Positions 35,840 through 45,689 of a stretch of 64,000 nucleotides of DNA are shown piece after piece. Position 1 is the stretch's first letter, and each line of letters begins with the position of its first letter. This DNA is from Flavobacterium sp. W4I14 (lineage in GTDB: Bacteria; Bacteroidota; Bacteroidia; Sphingobacteriales; Sphingobacteriaceae), in NCBI GenBank assembly GCA_030817875.1, contig JAUSZU010000001.1, positions 2,418,001 to 2,482,000 on the forward strand, in the 5' to 3' direction. Below the pieces are notes generated by a model. The model saw nothing but the letters and a program-made list of their open reading frames with translations. It did not search any database and was not told the origin of the DNA. The position numbers were made by a program, and so were the translations under genes.

Positions 35840-37418
35840 GAGATTTCGTTAATATCTGGTTAACCGTTCTGAAAATACCTAAAGGATTTCCGTCTTTCAA
35901 TTCATCTGGCAACAATTCCTGTTCCCAATCCTGATAAGCCAATGGCCTTGCAAAACGGTTGATTGCTGTTGAACCAACTGAGGTGAAACGACTATCGTTG
36001 GTAGCAGGAAACGGTCCACCATGTTGCATGGCTGCACAAACTTCTACGCCTGTAGGCACACCATTTAAAATAATCCTTCCAGTTTTATCAGTCAGCTTAT
36101 TTACCAAAGTTTGATACTGCTGAAGTTCCTGTTTTTCGGCCATTAGGGTTACGGTAAGTTGTCCTTCCAGAAAATCAATAGCTTTTTCGAGTTCAGTGAT
36201 ATCCTGAGCAACAACCAACAGCGAATATGGCCCGAAAATTTCTTCACGAAGTTTTGGATTTTTAATAAAATCAGCAGCACTTACCTGGGCAATTTTCGCC
36301 TCTGATTGATTTTGAAGCTCACTATTTTTTACTGTTGATGCGGATAAAAGCGCAACGCCACCTTCATTTACTATCTCAGCAGAAAGTTTACCATAATTAT
36401 TGGCAATACCTTCGGTAAGCATAGTTGCAGATGGAATAGTTGAAATTGCTTCTTTTAAAACGGCTTTAAAATTTTCGAGTGCCTGCGATTGAACCGCTAA
36501 CAATAGACCCGGGTTGGTACAAAACTGACCAGCGCCCAAAGTAATTGATGTAGCATATTTTTTAGCCAGTTCTTCTGCCTGATTTTCTATTGCCTTGGGA
36601 AGAAAGATTACCGGATTAATGCTTCCCATTTCGGCAAAAACCGGAATAGGCTGTTCGCGCTGTTGCGCAAGATTAATCAGGGCCATTCCTCCTTTAAACG
36701 ACCCCGTAAAAGTTACTGCTTTAGTTAATGGATGCTGAACCAAGCCAGCGCCAATGGTATAACCATCATCATACAACAAAGAGAAAACACCTTTAGGCAT
36801 TTCCGTTTTTTCTGCAGCTTTAATAATGGCACCGCCCACCATCGCACTGGTTCCGTAATGTGCGGGATGCGCTTTAACTACTACTGGGCAACCAGAAGCT
36901 AGTGCTGATGCTGTATCGCCACCTGCAACTGAAAAAGCAAGTGGAAAATTACTTGCACCAAAGACTACTACCGGCCCGATTGGGATCAGCATTCGTCTAA
37001 TATCAGGCCGTGGCAAAGGTTGTCTTTCAGGTAGTGCCGTATCAATAATTGCATCAACCCAGGAGCCTTCGGCAACCAGATTGGCAAATAACCTTAACTG
37101 GCCTGTTGTTCTGCCCAGTTCGCCCTGTAAACGACCTAAAGGCAAACCACTTTCTGCTGATGCCCTGTCTACCAGTTCCCCGCCAAGGTTAGCGATTTCA
37201 TCGGCAATAGCATTTAAAAAAGCGGCTTTAAGGTCTTTATTTAGGCTTCTATAGCTTTGGAAAGCCGATGTTGCCGATGTTAAGGCATCATTAACAAGGC
37301 TATCGTTCGCTTTAAAAAATTCACCGTCAAGCGTTAATCCCGTTGCAGGATTAACAGCTTTAAGGCTTCTTTCATTAACTTCTATATAGGTGCTGGCTAC
37401 AATATTTTTTCCGTTCAT
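35832..37418 (-). CDS. 2,5-dioxovalerate (alpha-ketoglutarate semialdehyde) dehydrogenase
   Basis: A 528-residue aldehyde dehydrogenase. The general base is E263 in 'FAEMGSINPVIFLP' and the nucleophile C300 in 'GAGQFCTNPGLLL'; 'FGASNFPLAFSVAGGDTA' near residue 155 forms the cofactor site. These motif variants are those of the KGSA dehydrogenase branch and not of generic ALDHs. It oxidises 2-oxoglutarate semialdehyde to 2-oxoglutarate, the last step of hydroxyproline breakdown. It lies 14 bp downstream of the deaminase gene and overlaps the epimerase gene. Confidence 0.92.
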   Translation of the reverse strand: MNGKNIVASTYIEVNERSLKAVNPATGLTLDGEFFKANDSLVNDALTSATSAFQSYRSLNKDLKAAFLNAIADEIANLGGELVDRASAESGLPLGRLQGELGRTTGQLRLFANLVAEGSWVDAIIDTALPERQPLPRPDIRRMLIPIGPVVVFGASNFPLAFSVAGGDTASALASGCPVVVKAHPAHYGTSAMVGGAIIKAAEKTEMPKGVFSLLYDDGYTIGAGLVQHPLTKAVTFTGSFKGGMALINLAQQREQPIPVFAEMGSINPVIFLPKAIENQAEELAKKYATSITLGAGQFCTNPGLLLAVQSQALENFKAVLKEAISTIPSATMLTEGIANNYGKLSAEIVNEGGVALLSASTVKNSELQNQSEAKIAQVSAADFIKNPKLREEIFGPYSLLVVAQDITELEKAIDFLEGQLTVTLMAEKQELQQYQTLVNKLTDKTGRIILNGVPTGVEVCAAMQHGGPFPATNDSRFTSVGSTAINRFARPLAYQDWEQELLPDELKDGNPLGIFRTVNQILTKSHE

Positions 37419-37432
37419 ATTTGGTTTTTAAA

Positions 37433-38350
37433 CTATTTTCCCCAGCTACCTGCAGGTAATTGTGGACGAACAGCTAATGCATCGTTAATAATTTTCAATA
37501 CTTTTTCTCTCTCTGCGCCACTTATTGGTAAACGAGGTGCACGAACCGCTTCTGTTCCTAATCCGGTTGCTACCTCAGCCAATTTAATGTACTGTACCAA
37601 TTTCGCATGAATATCCAGCTCAAGTACAGGTAAAAACCAACGGTAAATAGTTAGCGCCTCAGCAATGCGGTTTTCTTTAATCAGTCTGAAAATGGCAACT
37701 GTTTCTCTAGGGAAAGCATCTACTAAACCTGCAACCCATCCGTGAGCACCCATTACAATACTTTCCATCGCCAATGGATCTACTCCAGTAAAGATTTTGA
37801 AGCGGTCGCCAAAGCGGTTGATCAATCGGGTTATGTTAGATACATCTCTTGTTGATTCTTTGATTGCCTGGATATTATCATATTTAGTCAAAACCTCGAA
37901 CATATCTAACGTTACTTCGATTTTATAATCAACAGGGTTGTTATAAATCATGATCGGTAGGCTTGTGCTTTCAGCAATGGCACCAAAAAAGGCCAACGCT
38001 TCGTCTGGAGCAGCGTTATAACGCATCGGCGGCAACAACATTAAACCCTGTGCGCCAAGTGATTCTGCTTTTTTAGCTACTTCGATTGCTTTTTTTGTAG
38101 TCGATTCTGCAATGTTCAATAAAACCGGTACACGGCCATTTACTACAGTTAAGGTATGCGATAACAGACCGAACTTTTCTTCATCGGTTAATACACTGGC
38201 TTCGCCAAGCGATCCACCTAAGATAATCCCTTCAGCACCCGCTTCTAACTGCGCTTCGATATTTAAATCGAAAGCCGGAAAATCTAACTCATCATTTGCC
38301 GTAAATTTTGTTGTTACAGCAGGGAAAACCCCGGTCCATTTAATACTCAT
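37433..38350 (-). CDS. 1-pyrroline-4-hydroxy-2-carboxylate deaminase-like protein (DapA/NAL superfamily)
   Basis: A 305-residue TIM-barrel Schiff-base enzyme. The barrel opens with 'WTGVFPAVTTKFTANDELD'; the catalytic Tyr is Y136 in 'IMIYNNPVDY' and the Schiff-base Lys is K164 in 'IQAIKESTRD'. 'GGSLGEASVLTDEEK' at about 45-59 replaces the GTTGE of true dihydrodipicolinate synthases, so a catabolic role is favoured. In this operon the step is deamination and dehydration of 1-pyrroline-4-hydroxy-2-carboxylate to 2-oxoglutarate semialdehyde. It is the first gene of the four, and an AT-rich leader of about 100 bp precedes it. Confidence 0.9.
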   Translation of the reverse strand: MSIKWTGVFPAVTTKFTANDELDFPAFDLNIEAQLEAGAEGIILGGSLGEASVLTDEEKFGLLSHTLTVVNGRVPVLLNIAESTTKKAIEVAKKAESLGAQGLMLLPPMRYNAAPDEALAFFGAIAESTSLPIMIYNNPVDYKIEVTLDMFEVLTKYDNIQAIKESTRDVSNITRLINRFGDRFKIFTGVDPLAMESIVMGAHGWVAGLVDAFPRETVAIFRLIKENRIAEALTIYRWFLPVLELDIHAKLVQYIKLAEVATGLGTEAVRAPRLPISGAEREKVLKIINDALAVRPQLPAGSWGK

Positions 38351-38606
38351 TGTAATTTTATGTTTTTAATAATTATGTACAAGAAAATAAGGCCTGCTTT
38401 TAAAACCAAAAATTTAGTTTTAATTGACCAAAACATTACTCAGCTATTTTATTCAGCAACAAAACCATTTAAGTGATGCTCAAAGTTAGCATATCCGCTT
38501 GCGGGAATATTGTTGGATTTTAACCAATATTGGTCATAAATGCGCCATTTAAAGCAGACACGATTGATTTGGAAAAGCTGAGGCGCTTGTAGGAGAAATG
38601 AGATAT

Positions 38607-38643
38607 AACAGAAAAAGGCATCCTTATGAAAAAGAATACCTTT
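38607..38643 (-). terminator. Distal terminator after M1 peptidase
   Basis: On the minus strand AAAGGTATTCTT, a 6-nt loop and AAGGATGCCTTT form a 12-bp stem (with G-U pairs), followed by TTCTG. It is the weaker of two tandem terminators. Confidence 0.6.
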
Positions 38644-38690
38644 GATAAAATCTGTCGGATGGTAACATCCAACAGCACTGTAATGAGATA

Positions 38691-38728
38691 TAATAAAAAA
38701 AGGTATTCTTACGAAAAAGAGTACCTTT
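38691..38728 (-). terminator. Proximal terminator after M1 peptidase
   Basis: On the minus strand AAAGGTACTCTT, loop TTTCGT and AAGAATACCTTT form a 12-bp stem followed by TTTTATT, 47 bp past the M1 stop codon. It also insulates the hydroxyproline operon downstream. Confidence 0.8.
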
Positions 38729-38774
38729 AATAAAAATCTGTCGGATGGTAACATCCAACAGCACCTCCAATGAA

Positions 38775-40445
38775 TTATTTTGTGTTTTTCACCTGTAGGT
38801 AGTACATAAATTCGATACCCGATTTTGTAAAAAGTGCATCCTGACCCTTAGCCAATGTAACTTGTTGCCAGTTTTGCGAAGGCATAATTTTAAGCGTTTT
38901 AATACCTTCTTTTTTCAGGCTTAAAGGCAGATTAAAACCTTTAACACAATTGCTGTAACGGTAAAAAGCTTTACCACCTTTCAGGTAATATTCAAATGCA
39001 GGAACTTGCACCGTACGCAGGTACTGATCAAAAACTTTTGAAAAATTGTAACCTGCCTTTTTAGAAACATAATTTTCGATCTGAGTGGTGGTTACTGTTT
39101 TATGGTAAAAGGTTTGGTTGAGCCCACGCAATATCGACCTAAAAAGTTCGTCGTTATTTAAACTGTGTCTAATGGCGTGTAACATGTTCCCTCCTTTTGG
39201 ATACATATCGCCACTGCCCTGTGCATTTACCCCATAAGGGGGAATAATAGGGCTATCATTCCGGATGCTTTTTCTAATTCCAAAATTGTATTCGTTACCG
39301 GCTTTATTCCCAAAAATATAATCTACAAAAAGTGTTTCGCTATAATTGGTAAATCCTTCGTGCACCCACATATCGGCCAAATCGTTGGTGGTAATGTTAT
39401 TGCCGAACCATTCGTGACCGCTTTCGTGAATAATGATGAAATCCCATTTTAAACCCCAACCATTGCCCGACATGTCTCTTCCTCTATAGCCAAACTTATA
39501 ACCATTGCCATAAGACACTGCCGATTGGTGTTCCATCCCGGTGTGCGAAGCATCGATAAGTTGATAACCATCTTCATAAAAAGGATATGGACCAAACCAA
39601 TGCTCCATACTTTTCATCATCTTATGCACCTGATCGGGCATATAGGTTTTCGCTTTTGGATAATTGTAATCAAGTACCCAATAGTTTAAATCTAGCGCGC
39701 CTCTTTCGCCCGCATATTTCTCCTTAAAATTTACATACTTGCCAATGTAAGGGATAATGCAATAATTACTGATCGGATTTTTAACATTGTACTGGTAAGT
39801 CACGGTACCATCGTGATTATCCTTTTTGAATACCAAACGCCCATTCCCTACCGCTACTAAGGTATCAGGAACCGTCATCGTTAAAGAAGCGCCCAGATTA
39901 GGTTCGTCGCTTTGATGATCTTTATTCGGATACCAGACCGAAGCACCTAAGCCCTGGCAGGCCACCGTCATCCATGGGCGCGAAAGCGAATCGGTGGTGA
40001 AGATAAAACCACCATCCCAGGGTGCTCTTTTAGCCTGGTGAACCTTTCCATGGTAAAAAATATGAACATTATTCTGTGTTGATATTTTTTGTGCCGGGAC
40101 ATGCACATACCAAACACTGCCAACATGTTCGAATTTCGCCTTTGAACTTCCGTTGTACAGTACACTATCAATAATTAATGGTTCCTGCAAATCGATCTGC
40201 ATGCGCGTACTACCATTGTTACGCTGCACTACTTTGTATACGATTTTATTCGAGCCCCTTATACTTTTATCATTATAATCGGGCTTAACAGAGAGTTCGT
40301 AACGCTGCACATCCCACCAGGTACGTTCGGCATTTAGGCTTCCCCTTAAGGTATCGGCCAGAGTATAAACCTTTTTAGGTGACTGTGCAAAAAGCATGGC
40401 ACTAAACGTTAAGAAAAGTACGGTTAGGAAGGTTAGTTTTTTCAT
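38775..40445 (-). CDS. M1-family metallopeptidase
   Basis: A 556-residue exported aminopeptidase-like protein (signal peptide ending 'SAMLFAQS'). The M1 N-terminal beta-saddle (about 40-235) precedes the catalytic domain. The zinc site is H340-E341-x-x-H344 in 'IIIHESGHEWFG' with third ligand E363 in 'WVHEGFTNYSE'. The substrate-recognising exopeptidase loop is 'GMEHQSAVSYG' near residue 303. It lacks the large C-terminal helical domain of PepN-type enzymes, so it belongs to the shorter Bacteroidota group. It lies between the Xaa-Pro peptidase and the hydroxyproline operon but has its own terminators. Confidence 0.92.
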   Translation of the reverse strand: MKKLTFLTVLFLTFSAMLFAQSPKKVYTLADTLRGSLNAERTWWDVQRYELSVKPDYNDKSIRGSNKIVYKVVQRNNGSTRMQIDLQEPLIIDSVLYNGSSKAKFEHVGSVWYVHVPAQKISTQNNVHIFYHGKVHQAKRAPWDGGFIFTTDSLSRPWMTVACQGLGASVWYPNKDHQSDEPNLGASLTMTVPDTLVAVGNGRLVFKKDNHDGTVTYQYNVKNPISNYCIIPYIGKYVNFKEKYAGERGALDLNYWVLDYNYPKAKTYMPDQVHKMMKSMEHWFGPYPFYEDGYQLIDASHTGMEHQSAVSYGNGYKFGYRGRDMSGNGWGLKWDFIIIHESGHEWFGNNITTNDLADMWVHEGFTNYSETLFVDYIFGNKAGNEYNFGIRKSIRNDSPIIPPYGVNAQGSGDMYPKGGNMLHAIRHSLNNDELFRSILRGLNQTFYHKTVTTTQIENYVSKKAGYNFSKVFDQYLRTVQVPAFEYYLKGGKAFYRYSNCVKGFNLPLSLKKEGIKTLKIMPSQNWQQVTLAKGQDALFTKSGIEFMYYLQVKNTK

Positions 40446-40704
40446 ATGTTTTTGCTGGTTATTATGTTGTAATAGCGTATTATTAATTTGAAAAGCAATT
40501 GCAGTACTTATCGGTTAGTTCAGTCCTGCTATCCCTCCTGCTCCGATAAAGGATCGGGAGCATCCGTCCTATCAGGTTTATTTAACCCTGGTTCTGTGCT
40601 TCTATCCTAGTTTTCTAGCCCTGCCATCCTTAAAAAAATCGAGAAGCCCTGTGCGCTAAAATAAAAAACAGCAATTATTCCAACAGATAAAATAATCCTA
40701 TTTA

Positions 40705-42102
40705 CTAATAAGCTTCACTTCTAATCGATTCGATCTCATCCGTAGTTAGGGCCAAATGTTTACCCAGCATCCGGCTTCCGCTTTCGGTAACCAGAAAATC
40801 GTCTTCAACCCTAATGCCGCTAAAGTTTCTGAACTGCTCCAATTTATCGTAATTAATAAATTCGGCAAACTGGTTGGTGGCTTTCCAACGGTCTATAAGT
40901 TCGGGAATAATGTAAACACCTGGCTCTACTGTTAACACATAACCTGCTTCGAGTGCTTTGCCTAACCTCAACGATTTCAATCCAAACTGGGTAGTGTTTT
41001 TAGTTAGTTCATCGGTATAACCTACATATTGCTCACCTAAATCTTCCATATCGTGCACATCTAAGCCCATCATATGGCCTGTTCCGCATTGAAAAAACAT
41101 GGCATGCGCACCGGCTTGCACCGCATCGTCTATATTACCCTTCATCAGGCCAATATCTTTTAAACCCTGTGCCAACATTTTACACGAGGCCAAATGCACA
41201 TCTAAATATTTTACGCCCGGCGCCAACATGTTTTTGCCATGCGTGTAAGCATTCAATACAATATCATACACATCTTTTTGCTCGGCACTAAACTTTTTGC
41301 CCACCGGAAAAGTACGCGTAAGATCGCCCGCATAACCTAAAGCTGTTTCTACACCAGAGTCGTTCAAAACCAGTTGACCTTCCTGCAGCTGATTACCGTG
41401 ATAATGGTTGTGCAAAATTTCGCCACGAACGGTCAAAATAACCGGATAAGCCAGATTACCGCCCGAAGCCAATGCAGCACCTTGAATCTTTGCTGCAAGT
41501 TCACGCTCGTAAATACCAGGTTTTGCCTGTTGCATTACCATTAAATGGATATCGGCCGATATTGCTGCTGCACGGTCTAATTCTTCAATTTCCTCGACAG
41601 ATTTAATCGATCGTTGTGCTACAACGGCTTTAATAAAATTAAGTGATGCTTTTTCTTTAAGCTGATCGACAGCCAAATTAAGCCAGCTAGCCAATTTAAT
41701 CTTATTCTCCGAGCGGTAAGGGGGCAAGAAATGAACCTGACGCTTTTTGTCTTGGTATTGCTTAAGATAAATGTCCAGTTGCGCTAAAGGCAGAACTTTG
41801 GTCAAGCCGGCATCCAAACTTTTTTCTTCCAATGTTTTCTGTCTGCCCATCCACACGATATCGTCAATTCCCATTTCATCACCGAAAAGGATTACCTGAT
41901 CTTCATCAAGGTCGATGATAGCGCCCAATGCTGGCTCACTTATCCCAAAATAGTATAAAAAGGTACTATCCTGCCTAAAATGGTAGGTATTGTCTTTATA
42001 ATTCATCGGACTGTCTTCATTACCCAAAAAGAGTAATATTCCCGAATTTATCTTTGATTTTAGCGCTGCTCTTCTTTGGAGGTAAACTTTCTTTTCAAAC
42101 AT
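40705..42102 (-). CDS. M24B-family Xaa-Pro aminopeptidase (aminopeptidase P type)
   Basis: A 465-residue cytoplasmic peptidase that removes an N-terminal residue before proline. An AMP_N domain (about 1-135) is followed by the pita-bread domain. Metal ligands are the two Asp in 'VLNDSGVETALGYAGDLTRT', His in 'GTGHMMGLDVHD', Glu in 'LTVEPGVYI' and Glu in 'SGIRVEDDFLV'. There is no signal peptide. It would act on peptides taken up after extracellular cleavage. It is a different subtype from the 591-residue M24 enzyme at 46381. An imperfect hairpin (TGCTCCGAT/ATCGGGAGCA) lies 140-165 bp past its stop. Confidence 0.92.
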   Translation of the reverse strand: MFEKKVYLQRRAALKSKINSGILLFLGNEDSPMNYKDNTYHFRQDSTFLYYFGISEPALGAIIDLDEDQVILFGDEMGIDDIVWMGRQKTLEEKSLDAGLTKVLPLAQLDIYLKQYQDKKRQVHFLPPYRSENKIKLASWLNLAVDQLKEKASLNFIKAVVAQRSIKSVEEIEELDRAAAISADIHLMVMQQAKPGIYERELAAKIQGAALASGGNLAYPVILTVRGEILHNHYHGNQLQEGQLVLNDSGVETALGYAGDLTRTFPVGKKFSAEQKDVYDIVLNAYTHGKNMLAPGVKYLDVHLASCKMLAQGLKDIGLMKGNIDDAVQAGAHAMFFQCGTGHMMGLDVHDMEDLGEQYVGYTDELTKNTTQFGLKSLRLGKALEAGYVLTVEPGVYIIPELIDRWKATNQFAEFINYDKLEQFRNFSGIRVEDDFLVTESGSRMLGKHLALTTDEIESIRSEAY

Positions 42103-42868
42103 ATTATTTAAGTGTTAGGCAAATATCCAAAAAGCTATATTCATTACATCAGAATTGAAATGAATGGCTAAAATATGGGAGGTATTTGCAAATTATAAGC
42201 TATGGTTATGGCACAAAAATCACAATAAATTTCAGGTTAGCGAAAAATAAGGGTAAAATCTGCGCATTGTAAGGGTGATTAATGAAAGTTTATATAGCGT
42301 TAACAATTTTTAGCCGGGGATACAAAGAACATCTATCAAGTTTCTTTTGTCATGTATAAAAACAATATAGATGAATATATTTTATGGAGATAAACGGCCT
42401 TGAAGTATCGTCATCTCGACCGCAGTGTTCCAAAGGAACTCCTTTGGAGGAGAGATCTATTAACATAGTTCAAAGATTTCTCCATTCCACTGTGTTCCAG
42501 TCGAAATGACGACCGTTGGTTACAAATAAAAGCATGTTTTACTGGCGATAAATCTTCTTTCGCACGCCATCCTCGTTATTCCAGAGGAATAACTTGTGAC
42601 AAACGAGAACCATCTAAACAATTTAAATGGATTATATTATTATTAAATTATATACTTTTTTGAAATACAAAATTTTGAACTGACTAATATCAAGTAATTA
42701 TGTAGCTATAAAATAGAACGAAATCAATGGTTTTCAATCTGTAAAACATTCCTAATAAGTTAAACATTTAACTTTAACAATTTGGAATACAATTAATATG
42801 AACATCTTATATCAATTTATAACACTAATAAAATACACATCTAACTGATTATCAGTGAAAACTAACAA
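42103..42868. other. Intergenic stretch with dispersed palindromes, no gene seen
   Basis: AT-rich and without a plausible ORF. It holds one large imperfect palindrome (42409-42512, listed separately) and a small hairpin GTTATTCC/GGAATAAC at about 42577-42595. Confidence 0.55.
42409..42512. repeat. Dispersed large imperfect palindrome, copy 1
   Basis: Begins CGTCATCTCGAC and ends GTCGAAATGACG, with inner arms GAGAGATCT and AGATTTCTCC. A related copy of 84 bp is at 60544-60627. Ends and inner arms are shared, the middle differs. It is noncoding and probably forms a long hairpin in RNA. Confidence 0.85.
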
Positions 42869-42901
42869 TAAAAAAGCCCCATAAATTTTAGCTTACGGGG
42901 C
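42869..42901 (-). terminator. Intrinsic terminator after DUF5695 gene
   Basis: On the minus strand GCCCCGTAA pairs with TTATGGGGC (one G-U) across an 8-nt loop and is followed by TTTTTTATTG, 22 bp past the stop codon. Confidence 0.88.
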
Positions 42902-42923
42902 GGAGACAGTAGATGAATTGATA

Positions 42924-45689
42924 TTATCTTTGAAGAATGATTTCAGTTGTATGTTCTTTTGCAAGTGGAAACTCGTATCCCCCCCTCTTCTTAACCCCAT
43001 TGCCTTTTACAGCATAAGAACCAACCCCATTAATTTTTGCAGGCTGTAATACCCTCAACATAGCATTAGGTGTATATTCATTTGCTTTGCTCAGTTTTAA
43101 GCGAATTTCGCCATTTACAGTATTATAATTTACCTCATCAATGGTTCCGGCATCAAGGCTAATCCAAAGCCCAACAGCAGCGATGTAAACCGATGATTTT
43201 GCTGCTGTAGTTAATTTAACATTGATGCTATTGCCTGTTTTATTCAAATTGCCACCGAAAGCTAACCAACCAAATTCAGGATGCTGTAAGATATACGACG
43301 AAGTATTAACCGCATAACCAAAAAAGCCAGATCCGTAATCGCCGGTAATGCCATCGTTTTTCAAGGTTGATGGATAAGCATGAAATGCTGCAGGCGCAAA
43401 ACCTTCTTGAGTGATATTGGAAATCGAACCCAAAAGTCCACCGTAACCGGCACGTAAAAGATAGAAATCGCTGGGATTTTTACGGTAATCCATTAATACG
43501 GGAATGGCATTGAGTGCTGAACCGTAATGATGGATCATCCGTTCGATACGCGAAAGTTTGCCTCCATAAAGAAAATCCCAGTACCGACGGGCATTGCCAT
43601 TGTATGCCCAGTGCGGCACCACAGGCATATAGGCTAATATGGCATCAAGCGTTACACTTGCTTTGTCCTGGTAGCCAAAATAGCTCGACCATACGTAAAC
43701 TTCTTCTTGACCTGTAGAGTCCCAAGGCATTTCACTACCAAAGGGATATTGTAGCGAACGCCAATGGTTGGCGCGCTTCTTCATTTCATTTTCTAACCTG
43801 GTTGCTTCATCTGTTAGCCCTTCGTTTTTAAGGTCATTTAGGATGAGATAGAAAACTGTGCCTTCCATTTGGCCGAACTGTGCATAATAAGGCGCAATAT
43901 TAACCATCGCCATGCCTGTTTCAGCGGCATCGATAAGGTGTTGTTTCCAGCTCTGCTCCTCCACCAGGCCGCTATAATTACGCGCCAACCGATACATTAC
44001 CCAATGGGCTGCCGCAACATGCGGGTAGTTATATGACCGGCCCAGGTTATCAGCTTCTTTTTTGGGCCATGCAGACCATGTTTTAAAATTGATATCTGCG
44101 GCATAAGTATCTTTAGGGAGCGAATCTGGTGCATAGTAGAACAAACTCTTTTTTACACCATATTTCTGAGGACCGTTTTTAAGTTGTATCCGCCCAAACA
44201 TTACACTATCTACAAATTGCTTCAGCTTATCAACTTCTTCTTTTTTGGGTTGCACCAATTGCTTCATTATTGCCCCCAACCACGAACCTGCCCCGCCTTC
44301 ATCGCTTAAACCTGCAATCCATGCCCTATTATCTTGCGTTACCTGCTGTTGCTTTTCATTATCGTACGTAATAGCTGAAGGACTTCTTTTAAAGATAGGG
44401 TCGGCCTGGTTAAACCATTGCTTGGTTGTTAAAAAATTGCCATAACTAGCAATCACATCACTTTCTGTTTCAATTATCTTATAATTTATAGTTTGCTCCA
44501 AGCCATCTTCGTAGGTGATAGACAACCTTGCTCTTCCCCAGGTATTTCCGTTTACAGTATAACTTTTCCAGCCATTTTTGGTCGAACCTAATGCACTTAC
44601 TTTCAGGGCATTTTCGGGCTGAACCTGAATAATTTTAATCTTTTTAGGGTAGTTAATAAATAATTTCCCCTCTACATCTTTGGGCAGTACATAACCCGGA
44701 ACTGAGATCGCGACTGGTCTTTTATTTTCGATCAGTTTGCTTTCGATATCTTTTGCTGCTCCTGAAAGGATAAACTGAAGGGCATAACTTCTGGTTTCAC
44801 CAGGCTTTAAAGTGGTTGAAGTCGGTGTATTCCATTGCTCGGCATTTTTCCATTCGTTTTCTGCATAGGCTTTACTGTAAACCATCCACTCATAAAAACC
44901 TTCAAACGCGATTCCTCTTGGTGTCCGATCATCATTAAGTGGGTTATAAGCCTCAAATGGCGTATGTCCCAATGGCGCAACGAGCAAAGAAGGTGCATGG
45001 CCACTTAACCGGGTAACTTGCAGATAACCGGCATCTTTTCCGATATAAGGATCGTAAAAAACATTTTTTGCATGGGTTTGCTCCAATGTTCTGCCTTCGA
45101 GAATATTATCGAAAATCATCGGGATACCTAGTGCACCGATTTCTACGTTTTTACTGGTCTTGTTTTTCAGTTCGAAACGGAGCACAAGCTTTCCGTTAAA
45201 CATTTCCCACATCCGCTTAACCTGTAACGGGATATCAGCCGGAAGTGTTGAAGCAAGATCGGCAGCAGCGAGTACGTTTTTACCCATAGCAATATTTTTC
45301 ACAGGGCTTCTTTTAGCGGCTGTGCTATAGCTTTTCCAGGCTTCTTCGCCAATGTAGCGTAACTTTAAGTTGATATCGCCCAAGTGATATAAACCATCTG
45401 AACTCCGCACTTTTAAACTGTCGTTGGGTACAAAATCGAAATCTTTAACCATTTTGGGCTGTAGGCCTGCTATTGTTTGTGATGACTTAACAAGCTTTAG
45501 ATTAAATGCTCCGGCATTGTAAGTCGAAAATCCATTTTCCAAGCCCAGCGTAGATGGCTTTTTGCCTAAAGCAATCCAAGGCGATTGGCCCAGAACTACC
45601 TCAATATTTAGAAAAGATAAAATACAGCAAAATATTGCTTTAAAAGTTATTATGGATAAGCTTCTCTTCTTTTTTAGTTTGATAATCAT
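42924..45689 (-). CDS. DUF5695-family exported protein, probable carbohydrate-active enzyme
   Basis: A 921-residue protein with an N-terminal hydrophobic signal segment (about 10-35). I assign it to DUF5695. The first 330 residues look like a beta-sandwich of the kind seen in glycoside hydrolases, and the region from about 480 to 760 is helix-rich with repeating aromatic/acidic motifs ('NYPHVAAAHWVMYRLARNY', 'YYAQFGQMEGTVFYLI', 'VYVWSSYFGYQDKASVTLDA'), which suggests an alpha/alpha-barrel. Catalytic residues are unknown to me. It is a single-gene unit with its own terminator between two Xaa-Pro peptidase genes and has no SusC/SusD partner. Confidence 0.75.
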   Translation of the reverse strand: MIIKLKKKRSLSIITFKAIFCCILSFLNIEVVLGQSPWIALGKKPSTLGLENGFSTYNAGAFNLKLVKSSQTIAGLQPKMVKDFDFVPNDSLKVRSSDGLYHLGDINLKLRYIGEEAWKSYSTAAKRSPVKNIAMGKNVLAAADLASTLPADIPLQVKRMWEMFNGKLVLRFELKNKTSKNVEIGALGIPMIFDNILEGRTLEQTHAKNVFYDPYIGKDAGYLQVTRLSGHAPSLLVAPLGHTPFEAYNPLNDDRTPRGIAFEGFYEWMVYSKAYAENEWKNAEQWNTPTSTTLKPGETRSYALQFILSGAAKDIESKLIENKRPVAISVPGYVLPKDVEGKLFINYPKKIKIIQVQPENALKVSALGSTKNGWKSYTVNGNTWGRARLSITYEDGLEQTINYKIIETESDVIASYGNFLTTKQWFNQADPIFKRSPSAITYDNEKQQQVTQDNRAWIAGLSDEGGAGSWLGAIMKQLVQPKKEEVDKLKQFVDSVMFGRIQLKNGPQKYGVKKSLFYYAPDSLPKDTYAADINFKTWSAWPKKEADNLGRSYNYPHVAAAHWVMYRLARNYSGLVEEQSWKQHLIDAAETGMAMVNIAPYYAQFGQMEGTVFYLILNDLKNEGLTDEATRLENEMKKRANHWRSLQYPFGSEMPWDSTGQEEVYVWSSYFGYQDKASVTLDAILAYMPVVPHWAYNGNARRYWDFLYGGKLSRIERMIHHYGSALNAIPVLMDYRKNPSDFYLLRAGYGGLLGSISNITQEGFAPAAFHAYPSTLKNDGITGDYGSGFFGYAVNTSSYILQHPEFGWLAFGGNLNKTGNSINVKLTTAAKSSVYIAAVGLWISLDAGTIDEVNYNTVNGEIRLKLSKANEYTPNAMLRVLQPAKINGVGSYAVKGNGVKKRGGYEFPLAKEHTTEIILQR

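Larger units (their letters stand above)
38597..38766. repeat. Tandem duplication (2 x 85 bp) of a terminator-bearing element
   Basis: Copies 38597-38681 and 38682-38766 each begin AATGAGATATAA and end with the hairpin CTGTCGGATG/CATCCAACAG. Each contains a terminator-like stem on the minus strand. The stem arms differ by several substitutions between the copies while pairing is kept. Confidence 0.85.

Noticed and set aside
37433..38350. Dihydrodipicolinate synthase for lysine synthesis
   Set aside because: The GTTGE motif is replaced, and the gene is in a complete hydroxyproline operon.
38449..38754. 101-codon ORF on the minus strand
   Set aside because: Spans the duplicated terminator element and has no plausible protein features.
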